A stretch of 64,000 bases of DNA. Origin: Anaeramoeba ignava. Its lineage: Eukaryota; Metamonada; Anaeramoebidae. A program made the position numbers and the translations under genes. This document shows positions 11,595-21,748 of this stretch, one piece after another. The DNA is taken from contig JAPDFW010000073.1 of NCBI GenBank assembly GCA_028826165.1, positions 62,001 through 126,000 of the forward strand, in the 5' to 3' direction. The stretch's first letter is position 1; each line of letters opens with the position of its first letter. The notes below the pieces were generated by a model, which searched no databases, was not told where the DNA came from, and saw nothing but the letters and a program-made list of their open reading frames with translations.

Positions 11595-12761
11595 ATGAAT
11601 GAAATTATATTTTTTGGAAGAAATGAAAATCCAAAACTTATCAAAAATGAACTAAATATAATAAGAAAACCAATTCAATTTAAATTTGAAAATGAAAATG
11701 AAAATGAAAAACAAATTAAACAAATTGCACCAAGAAATTATTCAATAATTTTCCTTTTTGAAAATGGAAAAGCAATAGAATATTTAAATGAAAATGATTC
11801 AAATCAAAAACCTGAAAAAATCCAAATTGAAAATATTCAAAAAGTATCTGTTGGTTTTCAAAATGAAGCTATTTTAACAATAGAAGGAAATGTATTTGCA
11901 AAAGGATTTAATATTAATCCAAGAAATTCAGATGAATTTATCAATATTTCATCATTAATTGAAGATAAAAATGATAGAATAATTCAAGATGTTGTTTGTT
12001 CAAGAAATTCAATTTACTTGTTAACTTCAAATCAAAATGCTTATGGAATTGGTTTAAATGTATTTGGTCAACTTGGATTTGATTCTAAAACACTTAAAAA
12101 AACACAAAAACCAATTTTAATTATGAAAAATGTTTCTAAAATATTTTCAGGAAATTCTTCAAATCATGTTTTTCTTTTAAATTCAAATCAAGAATTATTT
12201 GGATGCGGATCTAATAGATGTGGTCAACTTGGATTAGGAGAATCAATAAAAGAAACACTAATCCAAAAATTAACCAAAATTCAAAATATTCCAAAAGGTA
12301 AAATAATTGATATTCAATGTGGATTTAATCATTCAATAATGTTGATTGAAGATGAAAATCAAAATCCAAAAAGAAAACTTTATTTATGTGGAGATTATAA
12401 ATATAATCAACCTTTTCAAAAAGAAAATACTTATGAATTTACTGAAATCAAATCATCTTTATTTGAAAATGATGATATTATTGATTTTTCTGTTGGAGGT
12501 GCTCATAATTTGATTTTAACTTCTAATTCAAAATTGATTGGATTTGGAATTAATGATTATGGCCAATTAGGAACTGGAAATATAATTAAACAATTAATTC
12601 CAATTCAAATTGAACTTCCTAAATTAAGATTTAATGAAGAAATTTCTAATTATCATCTTTCTTGTGGTTTTTCAAAATCATTTCTTTATTATTCTCCTCC
12701 TTCTTTTTCCAATCTTGAAGAAGATTTGATAAAATCAAAATTAAATCAAAATCAAAATTAA
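11595..12761 (+). CDS. RCC1-only protein, BTB-truncated copy 3
   Basis: 388 residues with the same RCC1 half as its neighbours. After EEDLIK the protein jumps to SKLNQNQN and stops, so both BTB domains are missing. The junction falls where intact copies encode KYRLNQNQNQ, a stretch whose DNA (ATTAAATCAAAATCAAAAT) matches the hexamer repeat that follows the stop. This suggests deletion by recombination between the internal Asn-Gln codons and the downstream array. The RCC1 part has no frameshift and could still be expressed. Its promoter block is the same as that of copy 1. Confidence 0.8.
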   Translation: MNEIIFFGRNENPKLIKNELNIIRKPIQFKFENENENEKQIKQIAPRNYSIIFLFENGKAIEYLNENDSNQKPEKIQIENIQKVSVGFQNEAILTIEGNVFAKGFNINPRNSDEFINISSLIEDKNDRIIQDVVCSRNSIYLLTSNQNAYGIGLNVFGQLGFDSKTLKKTQKPILIMKNVSKIFSGNSSNHVFLLNSNQELFGCGSNRCGQLGLGESIKETLIQKLTKIQNIPKGKIIDIQCGFNHSIMLIEDENQNPKRKLYLCGDYKYNQPFQKENTYEFTEIKSSLFENDDIIDFSVGGAHNLILTSNSKLIGFGINDYGQLGTGNIIKQLIPIQIELPKLRFNEEISNYHLSCGFSKSFLYYSPPSFSNLEEDLIKSKLNQNQN

Positions 12762-13012
12762 AATCAAAATTAAAATTTAAATTTAAAATCAAAATTAAAA
12801 TTAAAATTAAAATCAAAATTAAAATTAAAATTAAAATTAAAATTAAAATTAAAATCAAAATCAAAATCAAAATTAAAATTAAAATTAAAATTAAAAATTA
12901 AAATCAAAATTAAAATTAAAATCAAAATTAAAAATAAAATTAAAATTAAAACCAAAATCAAAATTAAAATTAAAATCAAAATCAAAATTAAAATTAAAAT
13001 TAAAAATCCAAA
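12745..13012. repeat. AAAATT/AAAATC array after copy 3
   Basis: The hexamer repeat begins inside the last codons of truncated copy 3 and runs to the promoter block of copy 4. Minus-strand open frames here are repeat artefacts. Confidence 0.9.
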
Positions 13013-13042
13013 ATTCATTTTTTCATTTTTTTCTTTTTAAAA

Positions 13043-14812
13043 ATGAATGAAATTTTATTTTTTGGTTTAAATCAATATCCAAAACTTATCAAAAATAAAC
13101 CAAATAAAATAACAAAACCAATTCAATTTAAATTTGAAAATGAAAATGAAAAACAAATTAAACAAATTTCAACAGGACATTTTTCAATAATTTTCCTTTT
13201 TAAAGATGGAAAAGCAATAGAATATTTAAAAAAAAATAATTCAAAACAAAATCCTGAAAAAATCCAAATTGAAGAAAATATTCAAAAAGTAACTGTTGGT
13301 AATGAAAATGAAGCTATTTTAACAATAGAAGGAAATGTATTTGCTAAAGGAGAAGATATTAATCCACAAAATACAAAAGAATTTATCAATATTTCATCAT
13401 TAATTGAAGATAAAAATGATAGAATAATTGAAGATATTGTTTCTGGAGCTCGTTCAATTTACTTATTAACTTCAAATCAAAATGTTTATGGAATTGGATC
13501 TAATGGTTATGCCCAACTTGGTGTTGATTCTGAAACACTTCCAAAAACAAAAAAACCAATTTTAATGATGAAAAATGTTTCTAAAATATTTTCAGGAAAT
13601 ACTTCAAATCATGTTTTTCTTTTAAATTCAAATCAAGAATTATTTGGATGCGGAAATAATGAACAAGGCCAACTTGGATTAAGAAAATCAATAAAAGAAG
13701 ACACAATCCAAAAATTAACCAAAATCCAAAATATTCCAAAAGGTAAAATAATTGATATTCAAGGTGGAAATAAGCATTCAATAATGTTGATTGAAAACCA
13801 AAATCAAAATGAAAATGAAAACCCAAAAAGAAAACTTTATTCATGTGGATATTATGAATATAATGGATTTGGCAAAAAATATCAAAATACTTATGAATTT
13901 ACTGAAATCAAATCATCTTTATTTGAAAATAATGATAATATTATTGAAATTTCTGTTGGATATTTTCATACTTTGATTTTAACTTCTAATTCGAAATTAA
14001 TTGGATTTGGATATAATAAATTTTGTGAATTAGGAACTGGAGATACAAATAAGCAATCAATTCCAATTCAAATTGAACTTCCTAAATTAAAATTTAATGA
14101 AAATGTTTTCAATTATCATATTCATTGTGGATTTTTCAATTCATTTCTTTATTATTCTCCTCCTTCTTTTTCCAATCTTGAAGAAGATTTGATAAAATTA
14201 TTTGAAAGAAAAGAATTTTGTGATATTTCATTTAAAACAGAAAATGGAGAAATAATTGAAGCTCATAAATTAATATTGAAATATAGATTAAATCAAAATC
14301 AAAATGAAAAACTTCAAGAAATTATTTCAAATAAATCAATTAAAGAATCAAATCAAATATTTGAAATGATTTATTCAAATAATTCCAAAATAAATCCAAA
14401 ATTATATTTTGAAATTAAAGAAATTATAAATTCAAATGAAAAAATTGAAGAAACAATGAAAAGAATTTATTTAAATGAAAATGAAAATGAAAATGATTTT
14501 ATTATTGAAAGAAAAGAAAAACAATACAAATTTCCAAAATTAATATTAATAATGAGAAGTGAATTATATCGAGGAATGTTTTTATCTGTAACAGAAGATA
14601 AATCTAATAAAGTTAGAGATTATAGTGAATTAAGTAATAAATCATTTCAAATATTTGAATATTGGATTTATTCAAATCAAATCAAAGATGAAATTGAAAT
14701 TACTCAAGAAATCATAGATGAAATTCAAATTGGAATTGATTATTTTCAATTAAATCAAACAAATCCAAATTTATTTGATTTATTAATTAACAAATTTAAT
14801 AATCAAAATTAA
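13043..14812 (+). CDS. RCC1-repeat protein with two degenerate BTB domains, copy 4
   Basis: Intact 589-residue protein. RCC1-like blades occupy residues about 40-375 (NGYAQLGVD, NEQGQLGLRKS). The first BTB-like domain is at about 385-470 and the second at about 475-575, as in copy 2. The Glu-Asn tract near residue 30 is shorter (ENENEK). It is the most diverged member of the cluster in the RCC1 half and nearly identical to the others in the BTB half. The C-terminus FNNQN runs into the hexamer repeat at the stop codon. A protein-interaction role is inferred from the domains; partners are unknown. Confidence 0.9.
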   Translation: MNEILFFGLNQYPKLIKNKPNKITKPIQFKFENENEKQIKQISTGHFSIIFLFKDGKAIEYLKKNNSKQNPEKIQIEENIQKVTVGNENEAILTIEGNVFAKGEDINPQNTKEFINISSLIEDKNDRIIEDIVSGARSIYLLTSNQNVYGIGSNGYAQLGVDSETLPKTKKPILMMKNVSKIFSGNTSNHVFLLNSNQELFGCGNNEQGQLGLRKSIKEDTIQKLTKIQNIPKGKIIDIQGGNKHSIMLIENQNQNENENPKRKLYSCGYYEYNGFGKKYQNTYEFTEIKSSLFENNDNIIEISVGYFHTLILTSNSKLIGFGYNKFCELGTGDTNKQSIPIQIELPKLKFNENVFNYHIHCGFFNSFLYYSPPSFSNLEEDLIKLFERKEFCDISFKTENGEIIEAHKLILKYRLNQNQNEKLQEIISNKSIKESNQIFEMIYSNNSKINPKLYFEIKEIINSNEKIEETMKRIYLNENENENDFIIERKEKQYKFPKLILIMRSELYRGMFLSVTEDKSNKVRDYSELSNKSFQIFEYWIYSNQIKDEIEITQEIIDEIQIGIDYFQLNQTNPNLFDLLINKFNNQN

Positions 14813-15120
14813 AATCAAAATTAAAATTAAAATTAAAATTAAAATTAAAATTCAAAATTAAAATTAAAATTAAAATTAAAATTAAAATTAAAATTAAAAT
14901 TAAAATTAAAATTAAAATTAAAATTTAAAATTAAAATCAAAATTAAAATTAAAATTAAAATTAAAATTAAAATTAAAATTAAAATTAAAATTAAAATTAA
15001 AATTAAAATTAAAATTAAAATTAAAATTAAAAATAAAATTAAAATTAAAATTTAGAATTAAATTTATAATTAAAATCAAAATTAAAATTAATATTAAAAT
15101 TAAAATTAAAATTAAAAATT
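14810..15120. repeat. AAAATT array after copy 4
   Basis: Long AAAATT array with rare AAAATC units, again starting at the stop codon of an RCC1-BTB gene. Confidence 0.9.
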
Positions 15121-15456
15121 AAAAAAATTTTTTTTTCTTTTTTTTCTTTTTCATTTTTTTATTTAATATCATTCTTTTACAAATATTAAGTTGCTTATAT
15201 ATTTATTTTCATGATAGTTTTGTGCGAATTGTGTATATTTATGGATTTAACAATAATTTAATTAATAGTTTAATTACTTAAACATTTATCTATTTTTTAA
15301 CCTTAAAATAAAATAGTTTTTTTTAGTATTCTTATATGCTTCTATAAGTTCGATTATAAGTTCGATTATTAGTGTGTTTATATGAGTGCTTTTGTTTTGA
15401 CTTTTGTTATTGTTTCTTTTCATCTTCCATCTTATTTTTCTTGAAATTGCTACTGT
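15121..15456. other. AT-rich spacer without gene
   Basis: T-rich beginning with a TTTTTCATTTTTTT motif, then non-repetitive AT-rich DNA containing a short direct repeat of AAGTTCGATTAT at about 15345-15370. No open frame or RNA gene recognised. Confidence 0.5.
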
Positions 15457-15526
15457 TTAATAAGAATCATTGATATCTTTTTTTTGCGTTTTTTTTTGTT
15501 TTGTTTTGTTTTTTTTTTTTTTTTTG

Positions 15527-15557
<31 letters not shown>

Positions 15558-16593
15558 TGCGTTTTGTTTTGTTTTGTTTTGTTTTGCTTTTTGGAACAGG
15601 TGTGTATAGAGGAGTGAGGAAATCATCTCCTTTTGTCTGGTTTTCTTTAGTTTGAGGTTCATTTTCATATTCATATTCAGATTCATATTCAGATTCTTTT
15701 TCAGATTCTTTTTCATTCGAATTTTGAGTTGAAGTGTGAGATTCACCAATATAATTATATAATTCCTGGTTGAGAGTTAGATCGTGATTCTTTTCATTTG
15801 AATAAATTCCTTTTTCATTTTTAGATTCATCATCTTTTTCCATTTCGATTTGAGTTTTGATTTTGAATTCGATTTGAGTTTTGATTTTGATTTTGTCCCA
15901 ATTGTTTTAGAAGTGTTCTTTTACTTTCATTTTGATTTGTTTGAGGTGAGGAAAAGAATGAATTTGAATTTTGAAAATTTTGATAATTTTTTTGTTCCAT
16001 TTGTTGCTTTAGTTGATTCACTAAAGATTTGAATTCTTCTTTTTGTGGTTCTTGAAACATTGAAGAGTGCCATTTTGCTATGCCCTTTCCGATTTCTTCT
16101 TGGGTTTCTTTACTGTTACCATTTTTAAGAAGCTTATAACAAATATATTTTTTTTAGTTGAATTGGCGCCTGTACTTAAATTGTTGAATTCACTACGCAC
16201 TCCTAAATAATCCATAATTTGATAATATGGGCATAGGCTAATATTTCCTGTTCCTTTTCTCATATCACATAGTGAGAATGTTATCTGCTTGTTTTTTTTC
16301 TCTTGTATATGAGATTTTCAATATTATTTATTTTGATGTAATTCCAAGCAAATCAATTAATAAAAAATGAACAAAAAATTATTACTAACGAAATATTTCT
16401 TTAAATACCTTGTGATTGAGTGATTTCTCGAACATTTTGTGAAAAAATTTTGTAAATTTCTATTACCATTATTCTCGTAATTATTCTCATAATTATTGTT
16501 ATTGCGATTCATCTCTGCTTGCATATGCATTTCTTGAGTTTCATTAAAATTTCTTTCAGTTGAATTTTCAATAATTTGATCTCTGCTGTTCAT
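15457..16593 (-). pseudogene. Myb/SANT (trihelix)-like DNA-binding protein, broken
   Basis: Read on the minus strand, an Asn-rich N-terminus is followed by MVIEIYKIFSQNVREITQSQ. A probable intron (about 16292-16410) leads into KQITFSLCDMRKGTGN and SLCPYYQIMDYLG. The Cys-Pro-Tyr-Tyr...Asp-Tyr-Leu-Gly pattern is typical of the end of trihelix/Myb-SANT-like domains. A second segment with a Gln-rich coiled coil (KEEFKSLVNQLKQQMEQK) and an acidic Glu-Ser-Tyr-Glu tail follows, ending in a Lys-rich stretch over a (GTTTT)n microsatellite at 15480-15590. At least two frame changes are needed, one near 16500 and one near 15850. Such proteins can be transcription factors or accessory proteins of transposons. 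The neighbour at 17125-18167 on the same strand makes a mobile-element origin possible. Confidence 0.45.
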
Positions 16594-16617
16594 TACTTTA
16601 TTGGACTGGAATTCTAT

Positions 16618-16883
16618 TTAAATTATTATATTATATTATATTATATTATATTATATTATATTATATTATATTATATTATATTATATTATATTATATTATA
16701 TTATATTATATTATATTATATTATATTATATTATATTATATTGACCATTTTTTCGAGAAGATATTATATTATATTATATTATATTATATTATATTATATT
16801 ATATTATATTATATTATATTATATTATATTATATTATATTATATTATATTATATTATATTATATTGACCATTTTTTCGAGAAG
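16618..16883. repeat. two (TTATA)n blocks, each closed by a 20-bp motif
   Basis: Two tandem modules of perfect 5-bp TTATA repeats. Each ends with the same 20 bases, GACCATTTTTTCGAGAAGAT, at about 16743-16762 and 16865-16884. The spacer is not related to TTATA and is conserved without change, so whole modules were duplicated. Confidence 0.9.
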
Positions 16884-17124
16884 ATGTCCGATCAAATATA
16901 TATTTTTTTAGACCCCTAATTGATAAGAGAAACAACATAGGAAAGAGTTTGTTTGGTATAAAATAATATATTGGTTTTTTTATCCCAAAAATGAAATGGC
17001 CAAAATTCAAATGATTTTTTGGAACAAAATTCTTATTATGATTTCTCAGAGAAATAAATTAAAAAAAAAAACTAAAAAGAATATTTTGGGTGAGAAAGTT
17101 TTGTTTTGATGAAGAATTTATGTT
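16884..17124. other. spacer without gene
   Basis: Non-repetitive AT-rich DNA between the TTATA modules and the transposase-like gene; no open frame or RNA recognised. Confidence 0.4.
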
Positions 17125-18167
17125 TTAATATTTCTTTCTGATTTTTCTTTTTCTGTATTTCCCTGTGCTTGATAACAATCTCACATGAACCTCTCCTTTC
17201 CGCGTAAAAAGAAACTGATGATATTTTCGAATATTTTTTAGAGTTATTGTTTCTGTAATATGTTTATGAATGGCTAAAGTATTTTTCATGTTATTGAACA
17301 TTTCTACATATTCTTGGGGAGAATATTTTTTTTCACCTTTGAGTTTCAATCTGGTCTCAAGTTGTTTTATGTTACCGAAATGTCCATCACATCCAGAGCA
17401 TTCATGATGTGACACAAAGAAATTATATTCTATTGGAATTTTTAACTTTGGGATAATTTTAATAAAAAATAAAAAAGCTTGGAACTTTTAAAATGTGGAC
17501 CACCATCACTCCATATTTGAACTTTTTCATAAGATGCAAAATATTCATGCTCTTCAAGATAAGTAAAAGCTGAGATGACATATTTAGCATCTTGTGGAAA
17601 ACCTTGAGAAACAAAATCTAAATAATTGAGACTTCTTTCTCCTTCAGCATTTGTGATTCTAATGATGTTCAGATCAGACACTTGTTTTTATTATGTCCAT
17701 CTCTTCCACATCTCGAGCAATGGTAATGTCTTTTGGATCTCTTTCTTTTGGGCTTTTCTTCTTGATCTTGATCGGTTATTTCAATTGAAGATTGGACTAA
17801 ATTGTGAATTTGTTCATCCAACTTTTCTTTTTTTTCTTCCGTGATTTGAGAAACAATTTGAACAGCACTGTTCTTTGGGAGTTCCTGATCAACAGCATTA
17901 ATTAAAGGATTTTGTTCAAAAGTAAATGGAGTCTGGTTTGTAATCCTCCCCTTTTTTTGTTTTTAATTGAGAAACTAAATTGAAAAGGTGATAAATCAAA
18001 TATTTAGTTTCTAATTGGCATGGATCTTCGGCAATTCCCATTTGTTGAGCGTATTCTTTATATAAATTAATTGAACTTTTTGTTGACTTTTCAGTCTGTT
18101 TGGGGACCGAGATTCGAATTTGTTTTTGAAGATCTTGTTTTTCTTGAAGGATAAAATTTCTCTTCAT
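17125..18167 (-). pseudogene. zinc-knuckle, transposase-like gene, broken
   Basis: Three minus-strand open segments read as one protein if two or three frame changes are allowed. The first starts at 18167 (MKRNFILQEKQDLQKQ). The middle part ends with a CCHC zinc knuckle (CSRCGRDGHNKNKC, spacing C-x2-C-x4-H-x4-C) at about 17690. The last parts contain VQIWSDGGPHFKSSK and, after a frame change near 17450, YNFFVSHHECSGCDGHFGN. The pairing of a Trp-Ser-Asp-Gly block with a later Cys-Asp-Gly block recalls DDE-type transposases found in many protists, but I cannot name the family. A basic Lys-Arg C-terminus follows. Base composition is less extreme than the surroundings, consistent with a mobile-element origin. 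It appears inactive as sequenced. Confidence 0.5.
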
Positions 18168-18179
18168 GATAAAATGAAA

Positions 18180-19240
18180 TATAATTAGAATTATTTTATT
18201 GTCCTTAAACTTATATTTATTTTTAAATCATTTTTGAATTAATTTAGATAATAAATTCTTTTTATAAATTATATAAATAAATTATCTTACATTTTAATTT
18301 TGATTTTTATTATTTAATTTTTGATTGAATTTATATTAAAAATGTTTAAAATATTTTATTAATTATTTAATAAAGAAAATAAATAATAAAATTATATTTT
18401 ATATTATTAATTTATTTCAAATTAATTTATACTTTAAATTTAATTAAATATTATTATTTAAATTTATTTAAAATTATTTTATTTTTTTGGAATAGAATTA
18501 ATTAAATTTAATTTTTTTTGATTTAAATTTATATTTATTTTTAAATCATTTTTGAATTAATTTAGATAATAAATTCTTTTTATAAATTATATAAGTAAAT
18601 TATTTTATATTTTAATTTTGATTTTTATTATTTTATTTTTGATTAAATTTATATTAAAAATGATTAAAATATTTTATTAATTATTTAATAAAAATTAAAT
18701 AATAAAATTATATTTTATATTATTAATTTATTTCAAAATTAATTTATAATTTAAATTTAATTAAATATTATTATTTAATATTAATTTAAAATTATTTTAT
18801 TTTTGGAATAGAATTAATTAAATTTAATTTTTTTGCTTTAAACTTATATTTATTTTTAAATCAATTTTGAATTAATTTAGATAATAAATTCTTTTTATAA
18901 ATTATATAAATAAATTATCTTACATTTTAATTTTGATTTTTATTATTTTATTTTTGATTAAATTTATATTAAAAATGATTAAAATATTTTTTATTTATTT
19001 AATAAAAATTAAATAATAAAATTATATTTTATATTATTAATTTATTTCAAAACATAATTTAAATTTAATTAAATATTATTATTTAAATTTATTTAAAATT
19101 ATTTTATTTTTGGAATAGAATTAATTAAATTTAATTTTTGTTTTAAATTTATATTTATTTTTAAATCAATTTTGAATTAATTTAGATAATAAATCCTTTT
19201 TATAAATTATATAAGTAAATTATCTTACATTTTAATTAAC
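18180..19240. repeat. tandem repeat with units of about 306-319 bp
   Basis: The start TAAA(C/T)TTATATTTATTTTTAA recurs near 18204, 18523, 18837 and 19143. Each unit ends in GGAATAGAATTAATTAAATT. There are a little over three units, almost pure AT and without an open frame. Confidence 0.85.
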
Positions 19241-19349
19241 ATTTTCTCTTTGTTTTTTTTTATAAATTTGTTTTTGAAATTTTCATTTGATTTTTTCTTT
19301 TTATTTCTTTTTATTTTTTTAATTTAAAAAAAAAAAATGAAAAATGAAT

Positions 19350-20000
19350 AAAAGTTTTAAAATCATTTCTTAATTAATTTTATTGCAAAATATTAAATTA
19401 ATTATAATTAAAAATTAAGTAAAATAATAAATAAAATATTTTAATTAAATTTATCTCTTGATTATTAATAATATTAATTTAATATTAATAATAAATTCTT
19501 TTTTAAAATCATTTCTTGATTAATTTTATTGCAAAATAGTAAATTAATTATAATTAAAAATTAAATAAAATAATAAATAAAATATTTTAATTAAATTTAT
19601 TTCTTGATTTTTAATGATATTAATTTAATATTAATAATAAATTCTTTTTTAAAATTATTTCTTAATTAATTTTATTGCAAAATAATAAATTAATTATTAT
19701 TAAAAATTAAGTAAAATAATAAATAAAATATTTTAATTAAATTTATTTCTTTATTTTTAATAATATTAATTTAATATTAATAATAAATTCTTTTTTAAAA
19801 TCATTTCTTAATTAATTTTATTGCAAAATAATAAGTTAATTATTATTAAAAATTAAGTAAAATAATAAATAAAATATTTTAATTAAATTTATTTCTTTAT
19901 TTTTAATAATATTAATTTAATATTAATAATAAATTCTTTTTTAAAATCATTTCTTAATTAAATTTATTGCAAAATATTAAATTAATTATAATTAAAAATT
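19350..20000. repeat. tandem repeat with unit of about 147 bp
   Basis: The block AAAATCATTTCTTAATTAAT recurs near 19357, 19505, 19651, 19797 and 19943, giving units of 146-148 bp. It abuts the T-rich leader of the BTB-TLDc gene. No coding potential. Confidence 0.85.
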
Positions 20001-20083
20001 TTTCATTTTTTTTTTCATTTTTTTCCTTTTTTTTAAAAACACAAAAACAAAAAACACAAAAAACAAAAAACACAAAACAAAAA
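20001..20083 (+). promoter_or_regulatory. T-rich leader with TCATTTTT motifs for the BTB-TLDc gene
   Basis: Two TTTCATTTTT motifs (the nearer A at 20017) precede an A/C-rich leader of CAAAAAACA units and the start codon at 20084. The role is inferred from recurrence. Confidence 0.4.
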
Positions 20084-21748
20084 ATGGATAATAATAATAA
20101 TAACCAAATTCAAAATGAAAATCAAAATGCAAATCAAAATGAAATGAAAATGAAATGAAAAATTTAGAAAAAAAAGTAACAAAAAATTTAATTAAAGATT
20201 ATTCAAACCTTTTAAATGGAAATTCATTTAAAGATTTTTCAATTTTTGTTGAGAATAAATCAAATCCTTTTGAAATTAAAGTTCATAAATCAATTTTATC
20301 TTCAAGATCTCCTTTTTTTAATGAGTCATTAAGGCAAGAATCTCTTTCTATTTCTTTAAATCAATTTAATAAAAAAGAAATGGAATCAATTTTGAGTTAT
20401 ATTTATTATGGAAATATTTCTTTTGAGAATCAAGAAAATCTTATTCAATTATTGGAAATTTCAATTTATTTTAAATTAAATTTATTGAAAGAAATTATTC
20501 AAAAAAAAATTTTAAATTCAATTAATTATTCAAATTTTTTCCAATTTTTATTCCAAAATCGAAATTTAAATTCAAATGAAATTGAAATAAAATGTTTTGA
20601 ATTAATAAATCAAAATTTTTCCCAAATTCAAAATAATGAAAATTTATTCAATTTAACTAAAGAAGAAATTATCAAATTTATTCAATTTAAACAAGAAAAA
20701 AAAGAAATTTTTCAATTTGATTTTTTTCAATTTTTAAATAATTGGATTGAAAAAAGAAATAAAAAATTAAAAGGAAAGAAAAGAAAAAGAAAAAGAAAAA
20801 GAAAAGGGAATTGAAAAGAAAAGATTATTTCATTCTTTTTTTTCATTATTTGATAAAGATTCAATTTCAAAACAAGATTTTGATAAATTAAAACAATTTG
20901 ATTTTTTTCCCAAATCTTTTTTAGTTGATATTCAAAACAAAGTTATTCAAGATAATCAAAAAGAAATTGAAAACAAAGAGAAGGAAATTGAAGATAAATG
21001 GAAGAAAGAAATTGAAGATAAAAACAAAGAAATTGAAAAGAATCAAAAAGAAATTGAAAACAAAGAGAAAGAAATTGAAGATAAAAACAAAGAGAAAGAA
21101 AATCAACAAATGAAAATTGAAATTGAAGAGAAATGGAAGAAAGAAGTTGAAGATATGAAATCCAAATTTGAATTAATGGAATTACAAAAGATTTTTTCAG
21201 ATTCAGAAATTGTTCAAGATATTGAATATGTTAAGAAATTACAAGAATGGATAAATGATAATGATTTTTTTTCTAAAATGAAAAAAGGATTTTCAGCAAA
21301 AAGAGATGGATTTAATTCTCAAAATTGGCATAAAGCAGTTGATGGGAAAGGAAAAACATTAGTTATTATCAAAACAAAAGATAATTTTATTTTTGGAGGT
21401 TTTACTCAAGTTGGATTTAAACCAAATGGAGGAGACATTAAAGATTCAAGTGCATTTATTTTTTCATTAAGAAATGATAAAGGAGATAGAATACCTGCAA
21501 AGTTTACAATTAAACAAGGCCAAGAAGGATATGCAATTTGTTCTCATTTAAGTTGTGGTCCAATATTTGGTTGGGATGGTCATGGTAATGATTTTCGTTT
21601 AGAATCTAATTTACAAGGTCATTCAAATTTTGGTCATAGTTATAATCTACCTAATGGAATTACTTGTGGAACAAATAAAGCTAAAAGTTATTTAGCTGGT
21701 TCTTATGATAAATGGATTGTTGATGAACTTGAATCTTATTTCATTTAA
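20084..21748 (+). CDS. BTB-BACK-coiled-coil-TLDc protein (two frame changes)
   Basis: A BTB domain (DFSIFVENKSNPFEIKVHKS, ILSSRSPFFNESL) and a BACK-like helical region occupy 20155-20930. A long Lys/Glu coiled coil (about 20930-21170) leads to a TLDc domain (FSAKRDGFNSQNWHKAVDGK, then FGGFTQVGF, about 21270-21748). TLDc domains occur in oxidation-resistance and V-ATPase-regulating proteins; BTB-TLDc combinations may be signalling or ubiquitin adaptors. The Asn-rich start at 20084 and the BTB segment are in different frames (change at about 20145-20155). The frame returns at about 20790-20815 inside AAAAAG repeats. The two changes compensate, so one continuous protein of about 554 residues is likely. 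Alternatively, translation starts at the ATG at 20155. Confidence 0.8.

Noticed and set aside
15345-15375. Possible tRNA T-arm (GTTCGATTAT)
   Set aside because: No acceptor, D-arm or anticodon stem could be folded around it; the ten-base word is simply repeated twice.
16576-16911. Open frame of Tyr-Ile-Leu repeats
   Set aside because: Translation of the TTATA microsatellite; no biological support.
20084-20158. Upstream short open frame as a regulatory uORF for the BTB-TLDc gene
   Set aside because: Its frame is the same as that of the TLDc half. A one-base change joins it to the BTB frame, so it is more simply the true N-terminus. A uORF cannot be fully excluded.
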